Assembly (NCBI GenBank): GCA_964422365.1
Contig: CAYRAV010000075.1
Span: forward strand, 1-13,652
Direction: 5' to 3'
Length of the DNA stretch: 13,652 bases
Origin: CAYRAV01 sp964422365
GTDB lineage: Bacteria > Bacillota > Clostridia > Lachnospirales > Lachnospiraceae
Shown here: positions 1 through 7,615 of the stretch, piece after piece
Numbering within the stretch: the stretch's first letter is position 1
Layout: each line of letters begins with the position of its first letter
The notes under the pieces: generated by a model
What the model was told of the DNA's origin: nothing
The model's input: only the letters and a program-made list of their open reading frames with translations
Databases searched by the model: none
Made by a program: the position numbers and the translations under genes

Positions 1-8
1 TCTCCTTT
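1..8 (-). promoter_or_regulatory. Ribosome binding site of the next gene, outside the window
   Basis: The minus strand reads AAAGGAGA immediately after the TAG stop of the Imm11-like gene (9-545). The same octamer sits at the correct distance before the Hsp70-like gene at 6781-6788. It indicates that another minus-strand gene of the same operon starts a few bases beyond the left edge. Its identity cannot be seen here. Confidence 0.7.
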
Positions 9-545
9 CTAGTCCTCAACAAGTTCAATTTCTCTCATTGCAATTCCAAAAACATCCCGTCTTAATAACACTTCCACTAAATCCAGCCTCATGATAATAT
101 ATACCTTATTCAATTGCGAAATTTGAAATACAGCCTTGTCTTCCAGTTTATGTTTATTCAATACCAGTTTTATTATGTCATTGTGAAATGTATTATATTC
201 TGTTTTTGAAGAAAGGCAATCCATGTTTTTCAATAAAGGAATATAATACATTGGAATGTCAATGTCCAAATTAAAACCAGCTAAAATTACTTCTTTCCAC
301 TGAATATTAGGCTCAAATTTTTGAATGACTTTATAAACCTGTTCACTTACCATAAAAGTTGGTTCTTTAAGAATATCTGGGCAAACTATATTTTTTTTGG
401 ACTTAATCTCCATAATAAATCGTTTTGGTGATTGAAAAAAGGTATCCTCTGATATATCCCTATATTTAGAGTATTCTTTCCAATTCAACAATTTGGGGAT
501 ATTGTGGTAAGAAGCATCCACTTCTACGGAAAAATATTTTATCAT
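9..545 (-). CDS. Imm11/DUF1629-like protein, possible immunity or accessory protein
   Basis: This is a 178-residue soluble protein with no signal peptide or membrane segment. Its layout resembles the Imm11 (DUF1629) family. There is a segment PTFMVSEQVYKVI at about 62-74, where family members carry a conserved 'fivS' strand and helix. A Pro-Tyr-Tyr-rich strand MYYIPLLKNMDCLSS follows at 99-113, then a 'VFQI' strand at 138-142 and a C-terminal helix ending in a Gly (FGI) near 168. Imm11-type proteins occur as immunity proteins in polymorphic toxin and T6SS loci, but also in loci where no toxin is known. Its start overlaps the previous gene's stop by ATGA (542-545), implying translational coupling. 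No toxin partner is visible; one could lie beyond the left edge. The family call is by eye and moderate to weak. Confidence 0.85.
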   Translation of the reverse strand: MIKYFSVEVDASYHNIPKLLNWKEYSKYRDISEDTFFQSPKRFIMEIKSKKNIVCPDILKEPTFMVSEQVYKVIQKFEPNIQWKEVILAGFNLDIDIPMYYIPLLKNMDCLSSKTEYNTFHNDIIKLVLNKHKLEDKAVFQISQLNKVYIIMRLDLVEVLLRRDVFGIAMREIELVED

Positions 546-1156
546 TCTGTCTCATCCTCCACATCATCAAAAAACTCGTCATCAAATCGAAATAAGGTTA
601 CCTGTTCTTCATAAAAACCTCCAAAAGTAATTCGAAAATCATCTGTTATTTCAATCTTCCCAAAATTATCATCTTCTATAATTATAGAAATATGGTTTTT
701 AATAAACAAAAAAATAAAGTAAAAATATTCAACTCCATAAAGTATTTGAAGTTCTTTGATTTCATGTGATGCCACATTTAGAATCTTGTCATACAATTTT
801 TTTTCTAATTCCTTTTTGGAAACCAGATATTGCTGCATAATAAAATCCGGTTTCCAAACTATATATACCTGCGAATCCCCGAAATATACATTCTTATCAA
901 ATAAACAGATAAACAATTCAAAACTTTCTGTTACTATACTGCTTCGTAAATAACAAAAATTTAAAAAAGCTGCCGGATACTCACTTCCATTTTTTTCAAT
1001 CCATTTCTGGTACAGTTCCTGTAATACGCCTAAAAATTCTTGTAGAATTGTTTCTTTTTTTTCAAAATAATTTTCATTTATATAATAAGCATCCTGTTCC
1101 ATGAGATTCTGCAAGATTTCAATTGCATTTTCTACCACTTCTTTGCTTAACTTCAT
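542..1156 (-). CDS. Unrecognised 204-residue acidic protein
   Basis: I do not recognise this protein. It is 204 residues, rich in Phe, Tyr, Ile, Glu and Asp, with an N-terminal helical region (about 1-60) and alternating hydrophobic strands later. The C-terminus is strongly acidic (FDDEFFDDVEDETE, last 14 residues). A hydrophobic stretch YFYFIFLFI near 145 is too short and too close to charged residues to be a confident membrane span. It begins 10 bases after the spike gene's stop, behind a GGGG-containing ribosome binding site, and ends in an ATGA overlap with the Imm11-like gene. Its coding region is extremely AT-rich: the 60-base line starting at 661 has only 9 G or C. Position suggests a role with the spike or the cargo genes, such as an adaptor or immunity protein; this is inference only. 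Confidence 0.8.
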   Translation of the reverse strand: MKLSKEVVENAIEILQNLMEQDAYYINENYFEKKETILQEFLGVLQELYQKWIEKNGSEYPAAFLNFCYLRSSIVTESFELFICLFDKNVYFGDSQVYIVWKPDFIMQQYLVSKKELEKKLYDKILNVASHEIKELQILYGVEYFYFIFLFIKNHISIIIEDDNFGKIEITDDFRITFGGFYEEQVTLFRFDDEFFDDVEDETE

Positions 1157-1166
1157 ACTATCCCCA

Positions 1167-2615
1167 CTATTCTTGCAATTTCAATTTTGCACCTTTCAAA
1201 TACACATTATCATTCAAGCTAAACTTTACATTTTCCCCCTGCTCCAAAGTAATATCTTCTTTTGCATTTAATACCATTTCTTTGGTTGTACTATGTATTT
1301 CTACAAAATTGACAGCTTTAAACTGAATAGATTTATCACTATCAATTATAATTCCCTGTTTATCATCCAAAAGGATACTGCCTACTGCAGGATTATTGAT
1401 ATACAAACTGTCTGGTGCAAAAATAATCTCTTTACCAGCAGGATTAGAAAATGACTTATAATCCGGTTCTTGTCTCGATGAAGGATATCCATCATCTCTT
1501 GATGTAGAACCAGAACCTGCAACTTCCAAATGGACTGAACTAATGGCATAAGCATCCCGTTCTTTTTCAGTTGGAAAATACAATCGGATACAATCTCCAG
1601 CTTCAGGCATGCAATACCATCCTGTACCATCCGGTGAGGAATACACTGTAGAATACAGAAAAAACTTTTCCCCATGGTCTGAATAATTCTTGTCTACATC
1701 CAGTTTCATTTTAATTTGATCTCTTTCTGCTTTTAAAACAGTTCCTGATAATGATGCACCAATTATTTTACGATTGAAATATCTCGCCCTTTTAAAACCA
1801 TCCGCTGTTCTCATTTCATAGGTATTGACTAGTTCCTGTCCTTCATATTCTGAATTCACCTTATATACAAATAAATTTTGGGAATTTAAATGAATACAGT
1901 CACCAATTTCAAAAATATTACGACTGGAAAAATAATAACTATAACTATCTGCTGACTGTATTTTAACCAGATTTGTTTTTTTATTCTTTTCATATTCCGT
2001 ATTTCTTTTTTTTATCTTATATCTAAAAAAACTATCTGGCTTAGTTTTTACATTTTGTTCTTTGTTTAATCCCCAAAAATATTTACATCCTTCCCTTGTA
2101 AATTCCGGACGAATAAAGGTATTATTTAATGCAGCCATACGTTTTGCAAATTCCCAATCAGTTTCCTTGTACTGAACAATTAAATCCCCAATTGATGTTC
2201 CCCCGCTTTCCAAAAAAATACTTGCTGCAGAAACATCCTGATTCCACTTTTCGTTACTTTGTACTATTTGCTTATATGTCATTCCCACATTTTGAAATGT
2301 TCTTGTTCGCTCCACTAAATCCATAAATTTACTTCCTGTAAGCAGCTCAACTGTTACGGTTTTTACTGTACTACAGTCAATTTCAAGATTATCAATATAT
2401 CCTGTAAAAAAACATTCACTCTTTCCATCTAATTCTTTTGCTCTTATCTCTATATAATTTTGCTTTATAGCTAATTCTAAACAAGTTTCTTCATAATCAT
2501 CCTCAATAATTCCTATTATCTTTGCATACCCATGTTCATTTATTTTCTTTGAAACCGAACACTGTAAAATATTTAAAAAATTAATGCCTTTTACTTCTAT
2601 ATAATCAGCTTTCAT
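1167..2615 (-). CDS. VgrG/gpD-like spike protein of a contractile injection system
   Basis: This 482-residue protein has the order of domains expected of a VgrG or phage gp27-gp5/gpD-type spike. The N-terminal gp27-like barrel region (about 1-270) contains QYKETDWEFAKRMAALNN at 148-165, a strong match to the 'q..EtDwdFl.Rl.e.....' signature of this family. An OB-fold-like segment follows (about 287-360, starting SGTVLKAERDQIKMKLDV), and then a repetitive beta-strand region (about 390-482) consistent with a short needle. It is shorter than typical proteobacterial VgrG (about 600-700) and has no C-terminal effector extension, so cargo is probably attached through other proteins. The ribosome binding site GGAG lies 8 bases before the ATG. 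It follows the DUF1795/EagR-like gene by 14 bases, a pairing that fits spike plus loading chaperone. The fold call is strong; use in secretion is inferred from context. Confidence 0.88.
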   Translation of the reverse strand: MKADYIEVKGINFLNILQCSVSKKINEHGYAKIIGIIEDDYEETCLELAIKQNYIEIRAKELDGKSECFFTGYIDNLEIDCSTVKTVTVELLTGSKFMDLVERTRTFQNVGMTYKQIVQSNEKWNQDVSAASIFLESGGTSIGDLIVQYKETDWEFAKRMAALNNTFIRPEFTREGCKYFWGLNKEQNVKTKPDSFFRYKIKKRNTEYEKNKKTNLVKIQSADSYSYYFSSRNIFEIGDCIHLNSQNLFVYKVNSEYEGQELVNTYEMRTADGFKRARYFNRKIIGASLSGTVLKAERDQIKMKLDVDKNYSDHGEKFFLYSTVYSSPDGTGWYCMPEAGDCIRLYFPTEKERDAYAISSVHLEVAGSGSTSRDDGYPSSRQEPDYKSFSNPAGKEIIFAPDSLYINNPAVGSILLDDKQGIIIDSDKSIQFKAVNFVEIHSTTKEMVLNAKEDITLEQGENVKFSLNDNVYLKGAKLKLQE

Positions 2616-2629
2616 TTATTATTCAACTC

Positions 2630-3193
2630 CTAACAAATCTTAATTGAATGCATAACTGTCTGTGCTACTGTTTTCCAGTTATCCCTATCCTTTTCATAGC
2701 AGTTATATATACCATGTAAAAATTTATTATTCAAATGTATGAAATAATAGATGTTATACATATTGCCATCTAATCCAAAACTTTTAAAATCAAACCATGC
2801 CATTTCCATATCACCTAACCGTTCTACTTTTTCTTCATAAAATTGAAATGCCGGGTTCATAGTTTTTAATACATTTTTCATAAACTGAGATACTTTATCT
2901 ATTGTTCTAAATTCTTTTGGATAATCTAATATATTAAATGTAAAATCCATTCCTTCCTCTAAATTTGACTTTATAATAGGTGGTCTTTGTTCATTTGGGT
3001 ATTTCATTCGCCTGATATCCTCTGGTAAATCTACAAAAACCTCTGGTAACATTACTTGTATATGACTTTGAAAAAATTCTTCTTTTTTAAAGTAATACAT
3101 TTTTTCCTTAATACAAAATCCATCTTCTATATTGCCGCTTGTGCCCTTCTTGTATAAATTCATACTCTCAATCATCTTTTCATCTTGTTCCAT
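2630..3193 (-). CDS. DUF1795/EagR-like putative loading chaperone
   Basis: This is a 187-residue protein without signal peptide or membrane segment. From about residue 45 it looks like the DUF1795 (Mog1/PsbP-fold) pattern: a strand into MLPEVFVDLPE (48-58), then RMKYPNEQRPPII (62-74), a middle segment ending in MNPAFQF (112-118), a MAWFDFKSFGLDGNMYN strand pair (131-147), and a final HGIYNCYEKDRDNWKTV strand-helix (160-176). In proteobacterial T6SS, EagR proteins of this family bind hydrophobic segments of effectors and load them on VgrG. Here the gene is directly upstream of the VgrG-like gene, which supports that reading. The ATG follows GAAAGGAGA at a good distance. The family assignment is by eye; the chaperone role is inferred. 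Confidence 0.83.
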   Translation of the reverse strand: MEQDEKMIESMNLYKKGTSGNIEDGFCIKEKMYYFKKEEFFQSHIQVMLPEVFVDLPEDIRRMKYPNEQRPPIIKSNLEEGMDFTFNILDYPKEFRTIDKVSQFMKNVLKTMNPAFQFYEEKVERLGDMEMAWFDFKSFGLDGNMYNIYYFIHLNNKFLHGIYNCYEKDRDNWKTVAQTVMHSIKIC

Positions 3194-3210
3194 AATCAGT
3201 CTCCTTTCTC

Positions 3211-4035
3211 TTAATCCACCAACATCCTCCGATTCCCCCCTGGCATCCTTCCATTCCTATTCCCTCCATGTTTCGCCGCATCCACAATCACAGTCAGATA
3301 ATGGTGCAGCTGTTTCTGCGTCAGCTGCCCTCTTTCCGCATTGGGCACACGGTAACGGATATATTGTTCAATCAGCTCTCTCTGCATTACATTCTTCTGC
3401 ATACATTCCATTACAAATGCAGCATCATATGGGTCCGATAACCTGTATTTGAGCATCTCGCTTCCAAAACGGTAGGTAATCTCAGGTGATAAGGTGTCAG
3501 TACCTTTTCCTGCATATGGCACTTCAATAATATTAACTGTGTTATGTAAGGTTGCCATATCCCGTAAATCCTGATAATCCTTCCGCAGTACTGCTCCTTC
3601 TTTCAGAATAAAGCGGCAGAGTTCCATCTCCTTTTCCCCCAGCTTGCTGTCCTGTTTTAATATGGTTTCTGTCGCATAGAGTATGTCGTTTACATGCTCT
3701 TCTTTGTCCAAAAAGCGGACAGCTAGTATCTGTTCCACCCCCAAAGCTTCACTGACTATCTTCTCCTGCTCCGGCAGATGGTATAACACTCCCTGATATT
3801 TAATAATCCCGGGAGTAATGACAAGTGTCCTTCCTTCTTCTACCAGTACCTGTGCCCCACATATGATTCCGTCCGCATAATCCTGGTATATCAACCGAAA
3901 CATATCTCTTGGGTACTGCTTTATGTTCTCAAGCATCTCTGCTTTTAAAATAATGTCCCGTTCAAATTTGGGATAACTTTCAAAAAACATATCCTCACTT
4001 CCTCCTATCTTCAATTTTAATGTGCCGTTATCCAT
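3211..4035 (-). CDS. Phage baseplate/tail-fibre-like protein (tentative)
   Basis: This 274-residue soluble protein has no recognised enzymatic motif. Residues 55-87 (DGIICGAQVLVEEGRTLVIT, then PGIIKYQGVLYHL) have the look of the beta-rich 'aDGiisG..v....g..i.i.pGi..y.G.iy' segment of phage baseplate and tail-fibre attachment proteins. The middle is helical and charged, and the C-terminus is a Gly/Asn/Arg-rich tail (GGNRNGRMPGGNRRM). It starts after AAAGGT about 11 bases upstream, a weaker ribosome binding site than its neighbours. It lies 17 bases before the chaperone-like gene. Its DNA is much richer in G+C than flanking genes (34 of 60 in the line starting at 3301). A structural role linking tube or baseplate and spike is plausible but not proven. 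Confidence 0.85.
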   Translation of the reverse strand: MDNGTLKLKIGGSEDMFFESYPKFERDIILKAEMLENIKQYPRDMFRLIYQDYADGIICGAQVLVEEGRTLVITPGIIKYQGVLYHLPEQEKIVSEALGVEQILAVRFLDKEEHVNDILYATETILKQDSKLGEKEMELCRFILKEGAVLRKDYQDLRDMATLHNTVNIIEVPYAGKGTDTLSPEITYRFGSEMLKYRLSDPYDAAFVMECMQKNVMQRELIEQYIRYRVPNAERGQLTQKQLHHYLTVIVDAAKHGGNRNGRMPGGNRRMLVD

Positions 4036-4085
4036 GCAGATAAAATACCTTTGAAAAAGACTACCTGCACGTTTGAATCTGTCAC

Positions 4086-6773
4086 TTATTTTGTACCATC
4101 AAAAAAGTCAACTTCCCAAACATCATTTTCAAAAGCATAAAATGCTTCTTTCCCCATATATAGCTGGTTTCCTTCTCTGGCAACCGGCAGCAAATAGAAG
4201 CCCCACTGGTCATTTGCCGCAAATACAAAAAACTTCACTTCCGTGTCCACAATATCATCCGTATCGTCTTGTATAATATAATGTGCATACTCTTGATACA
4301 GGTCAACGATTTCTTCATATAAGACAGGCTTATAATCCCTTTCATTGTTAATATAGGTATAACGATGCTGCAGTTTGCCTGAACCGTCTTTTAAGAATAA
4401 TTCCAGCTGTGAAATACTTTTGTTTCTGGACAAGAAACCATAACGCTGCTCCTGGTCCAGACTATAGATCAGCATTTTTTCTTTATTCTCATGGGTATAC
4501 CCAGTTACAGAATATGGTATCATTGGCATACAGTAGTGTAATGATACATTGGTATAACCAATCTTGCGCGAATTCACGTACTGAATGGCCCCTTTGACAC
4601 ATGCCAGTTTCAATTCTGTTATGCTGGTGGTGTCATTTCCGTGGTATTTAAATTCAATATTCTTTCCTGGTATAAATTCTTTTAATGCCTCTCTGAAAAT
4701 ATCTATCCTGCAGGACTGCCCTGTCAGCTTTATGATGGAGTAATCCGATAATGTCTTGTTTTTATAAAAATCATATAAAAATTTATTTACAATGTCATAA
4801 ATATCCGCTTTCAGCAGCAGTTCAATTTCCTTTATGTTGAAAATAACATCAGGGAAATTGTGATTATAGATTAATCTGTTATTTTCATTTACCACCAGAT
4901 TCCATCGCTCTATACGGGTAATCTTTAAATCCTCGTTCTCCTGTTCATAATTAGACTGGAATCTGTTTCGTATAACACTATCACTCATGTAAAACTGTTT
5001 TTTCATCTGGTCTGCAATATCAAACAGAAAGTAAAAATTGTTCTTTACCATAAAATATTCTTCTCTGGTTCTGTTCTCATATAATTTAAACTTGGTTGGT
5101 ATAATTTCTTCTGCCTTGTTGTATTCACTTTCCAGTTTTTCATAAACCTTTTCTTTCCCAAATTCATCCACGTAACGGAATACATCTTCTGAAGGCACCG
5201 TTATGAAATCATTTATTTTTACCGTTTCCTTATCCGTATAATAGGTTGCAAACATAATTTTAATGTACTGCATGATACGGTATGTAATATTGTTTCCTCC
5301 AAAATTGGTGTCCCCATTCTCATAAGTGGTTTCAATGTCTATATCATAGGCTACCGAATCATTATGGATGGAAAAAGAACAGGAAGATAAATCCGTAGTG
5401 CCGCCGCCACAGTCAATAATCAGGGCAGAAGATACTTCATTGTCATAATAACGTCCCTTTTCAATCAGACTGGCGATTGTATTGTAAACTACAGCAGTTC
5501 CCTCATCTAACATCTGCTCTGTATTAATCTTATATTCTGGGAGAATTTCACGAAACATTTTGCCAAACTGTGCTTTCAGCTTTACTGGACTGGTCAGGTG
5601 CAGATGTTTGAATTTACACTTAAATCTCTGTTCTGCTGTATGAATCACATACAATAAATACTCCCGGATAATTTTATGGCGGACTACAGAAGCAACATGT
5701 CCTTGTTTGTCTGTAATTTCCTGCATCAAATCATAACTGTTTACCCAGCGTTTCATTTCATAGAAAATGCTGAATGTTTCATCATAGTATTTAATCTTAT
5801 TTGCTTTCTGCGCTTCATATCCAAACTGATACTCAATGTTATCAGGATCGCTGCAGTCCAGAATACTGACTACTGTGGGCAGCAAAGGCACCCATCTTTT
5901 TTCCCCTCTGGTATTGTCCAAAAACTGTACAATATTGATAGAATCCAATACGCTCCCGCCGTTTAGAATATCTTGGCTGTTTGTCCTGGAAATATAGTTA
6001 TAATCCAGATAAGTTCCTGCTGCTGTATTTGAGGTGCCAAAGTCTATGGATAAAATGGCTTCTGTTTCTTCTGCATACCGCACTTCAATATCCACTAATG
6101 GTATCCTGTAATAATGCAGTGCAGAGATATTCTGCTGCTCTATATCATAATATACATTGTACAGATAATCTGATTCCCGCTTTTCAAAATACAGCAGGGC
6201 ATAATGGCGGTGCTGTTTCATATGAAGTTTTATGTCTTTTCCCTTACATAAATAATATTTCTGGGGTGTCTTCCCGTCCCCAACCAAATTAAAGATGCCG
6301 CACAATTCATTATTTTCTCCGACGAGCAAAACATTTGATTCTCCCAGACGGTTTACAACTGCCTTACTGATATCATCCTTTTTCTGATGGTCAATCTCCA
6401 CCTGGTATTTATCATATAACGACAGCTCCAAATCATCATACACAATAAATCTTGCAGGATTACGGATCGTTCCTTCATCTTTTAAAATACTGCCAAGCTT
6501 TTTCTGAATGAGCTGTTCCATTCTTTCATATCCGCCTTCCTGATACTTATGGATTAATAAAGTTTCCTTCTCTCCCCGATAACGAATGATAGTCTCAATT
6601 AATTCATACCGATTCAGAGGATTTGTTATGCCTTTAATAATCTTTTCCTTACTGCAGATTTCCCGCAACTGATAAGTAGTCATCTCTTCCAATTCTTTTT
6701 CTCTATAGGTACGACTATTATTTACAATCGGTTTGCTGTCTAAATGCAATGTATATGAAGGTTTCTTTATCAT
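4086..6773 (-). CDS. Actin/Hsp70-fold ATPase with Rho_N/SAP-like N-terminus
   Basis: This is an 895-residue protein with an actin/Hsp70-type nucleotide-binding core in the second quarter and beyond. Phosphate-1 motif: LSIDFGTSNTAAG at 241-253. Phosphate-2 motif: LIIDCGGGTTDLSS at 451-464. Adenosine-side motif: IIKLTGQSCRIDIF at 680-693, followed by LKLACVKGAIQY (721-732), which matches the 'AvkGAa' helix after it. Before the core, residues 28-67 contain ELEEMTTYQLREICSKEKI and a second helix, a helix-extended-loop-helix resembling Rho_N or SAP domains. There is no DnaK-type substrate-binding domain; the C-terminal 150 residues are beta-rich and unassigned. It may relate to the poorly understood SrfB-type Hsp70-like proteins. 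I chose the ATG at 6773 because AAAGGAGA lies 7 bases before it. An upstream ATG at 6884 would overlap the previous gene by 92 bases and create a false N-terminal membrane helix. Likely an ATP-driven assembly or remodelling factor. Confidence 0.93.
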   Translation of the reverse strand: MIKKPSYTLHLDSKPIVNNSRTYREKELEEMTTYQLREICSKEKIIKGITNPLNRYELIETIIRYRGEKETLLIHKYQEGGYERMEQLIQKKLGSILKDEGTIRNPARFIVYDDLELSLYDKYQVEIDHQKKDDISKAVVNRLGESNVLLVGENNELCGIFNLVGDGKTPQKYYLCKGKDIKLHMKQHRHYALLYFEKRESDYLYNVYYDIEQQNISALHYYRIPLVDIEVRYAEETEAILSIDFGTSNTAAGTYLDYNYISRTNSQDILNGGSVLDSINIVQFLDNTRGEKRWVPLLPTVVSILDCSDPDNIEYQFGYEAQKANKIKYYDETFSIFYEMKRWVNSYDLMQEITDKQGHVASVVRHKIIREYLLYVIHTAEQRFKCKFKHLHLTSPVKLKAQFGKMFREILPEYKINTEQMLDEGTAVVYNTIASLIEKGRYYDNEVSSALIIDCGGGTTDLSSCSFSIHNDSVAYDIDIETTYENGDTNFGGNNITYRIMQYIKIMFATYYTDKETVKINDFITVPSEDVFRYVDEFGKEKVYEKLESEYNKAEEIIPTKFKLYENRTREEYFMVKNNFYFLFDIADQMKKQFYMSDSVIRNRFQSNYEQENEDLKITRIERWNLVVNENNRLIYNHNFPDVIFNIKEIELLLKADIYDIVNKFLYDFYKNKTLSDYSIIKLTGQSCRIDIFREALKEFIPGKNIEFKYHGNDTTSITELKLACVKGAIQYVNSRKIGYTNVSLHYCMPMIPYSVTGYTHENKEKMLIYSLDQEQRYGFLSRNKSISQLELFLKDGSGKLQHRYTYINNERDYKPVLYEEIVDLYQEYAHYIIQDDTDDIVDTEVKFFVFAANDQWGFYLLPVAREGNQLYMGKEAFYAFENDVWEVDFFDGTK

Positions 6774-6780
6774 CTGTTCT

Positions 6781-6788
6781 TCTCCTTT
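6781..6788 (-). promoter_or_regulatory. Ribosome binding site deciding the Hsp70-like gene start
   Basis: AAAGGAGA on the minus strand lies 7 bases before the ATG at 6771-6773 and just after the previous gene's TAG (6793-6795). It rules in favour of the 895-residue product and against the longer form beginning at 6884. Confidence 0.85.
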
Positions 6789-6792
6789 CCTG

Positions 6793-7500
6793 CTAATACA
6801 ATGCAATCTTATCCACACACATAGTTTCATCCATCCCAATAATGCCAAAATGATTGCTCCAATAAATACGATAACTATATTCAAGTGGTAAAAACATTTT
6901 TATAATAAAATTCATCTGTTTCTCATAGACCTCTTTTCGCCGTTTACCCGCATAGATTAACAGTTCTGCTTTGTCAATATGATTTGTATATACATAACTG
7001 TCTGGGAAGATATATGCTGCTACTTCTTTTAATGTATGAATTGGCCGCCCCAGATGATATAACTCTACAATTTTACTGCTGACAAATTCTTTCTGCTCCA
7101 TATCAAAAAAACTCCAATACTCTTTCATATCTTCTCCGAAGTCTTTATCCAGAATTTCTTCCTCAACAAACCTTCTTAAGAATTCTCTTAGATTCATTCC
7201 ATGATTTACATCTACTTTTACCAGCAAATGTACCAGCCAGTCGAACAGTTCTTCTTTTAATGCTCTATCTTCATCATATTCTAAGGTAAACATGTTTTTG
7301 AAAATCTCATGAAAACGATAATACGGATTCACTTCAACATAAATTTCCTCGGTGATATCCTCATTTTCCAACAATTCATTTAATGATAAAAATGACATTT
7401 CCATATAAGGAGAATATTCCTTTGCTAATACAAACCTTATCTGATTTTCATTGATGCCAAGCCTTTCTGCCTTAATGATTGTATCCCATATATAGTTCAT
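6793..7500 (-). CDS. Unrecognised 235-residue helical protein
   Basis: I do not recognise a family. The 235-residue product is mostly alpha-helical by composition and acidic in its first two thirds, with aromatic-rich stretches such as MKEYWSFFDMEQKEF. The C-terminal part (about 170-235) contains a basic KRRKEVYEKQ helix. No signal peptide or membrane segment is visible. The start is uncertain: the ATG at 7500 has GAAAGG 13 bases upstream, while a TTG at 7527 in frame would add nine residues; an in-frame stop lies just upstream of that. The gene lies between an unknown 424-residue gene and the Hsp70-like ATPase, so a co-factor or adaptor for the ATPase is a reasonable guess, no more. Confidence 0.82.
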   Translation of the reverse strand: MNYIWDTIIKAERLGINENQIRFVLAKEYSPYMEMSFLSLNELLENEDITEEIYVEVNPYYRFHEIFKNMFTLEYDEDRALKEELFDWLVHLLVKVDVNHGMNLREFLRRFVEEEILDKDFGEDMKEYWSFFDMEQKEFVSSKIVELYHLGRPIHTLKEVAAYIFPDSYVYTNHIDKAELLIYAGKRRKEVYEKQMNFIIKMFLPLEYSYRIYWSNHFGIIGMDETMCVDKIALY

Positions 7501-7615
7501 ATTTTGCACCAAACCTTTCAAGCCCAAGTCTTTTCAAAAGTTACAGTTCAATCATGCCGCTCCTATTTTTCCAGAATATAAAATAACAAAAAATCATTGA
7601 TTGGCTGGCAAAAAA
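7501..7615 (-). other. 115-base gap with a Shine-Dalgarno-led four-codon frame
   Basis: This is the longest gap between genes in the window. On the minus strand it contains ATAGGAG, 5 bases later an ATG (7553-7555), and then ATT GAA CTG TAA, a four-codon frame (7541-7555). It could be a chance match, a short leader peptide, or the remnant of an older gene start. I see no terminator with a T-run and no clear promoter here. Confidence 0.25.

Noticed and set aside
1382..1675. Second minus-strand frame inside the spike gene
   Set aside because: It is fully contained in the VgrG-like reading frame and its translation has no coherent features.
3132..3452. Plus-strand open frame of about 106 codons, and other plus-strand frames across the window
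   Set aside because: All lie opposite minus-strand genes with recognisable motifs, lack consistent ribosome binding sites, and have compositions typical of antisense shadows (Leu/Phe/Ser/His-rich).
6774..6884. N-terminal extension of the Hsp70-like gene giving a hydrophobic membrane helix
   Set aside because: It overlaps the end of the preceding gene by 92 bases in another frame and lacks a good ribosome binding site, while AAAGGAGA stands properly before the ATG at 6773.
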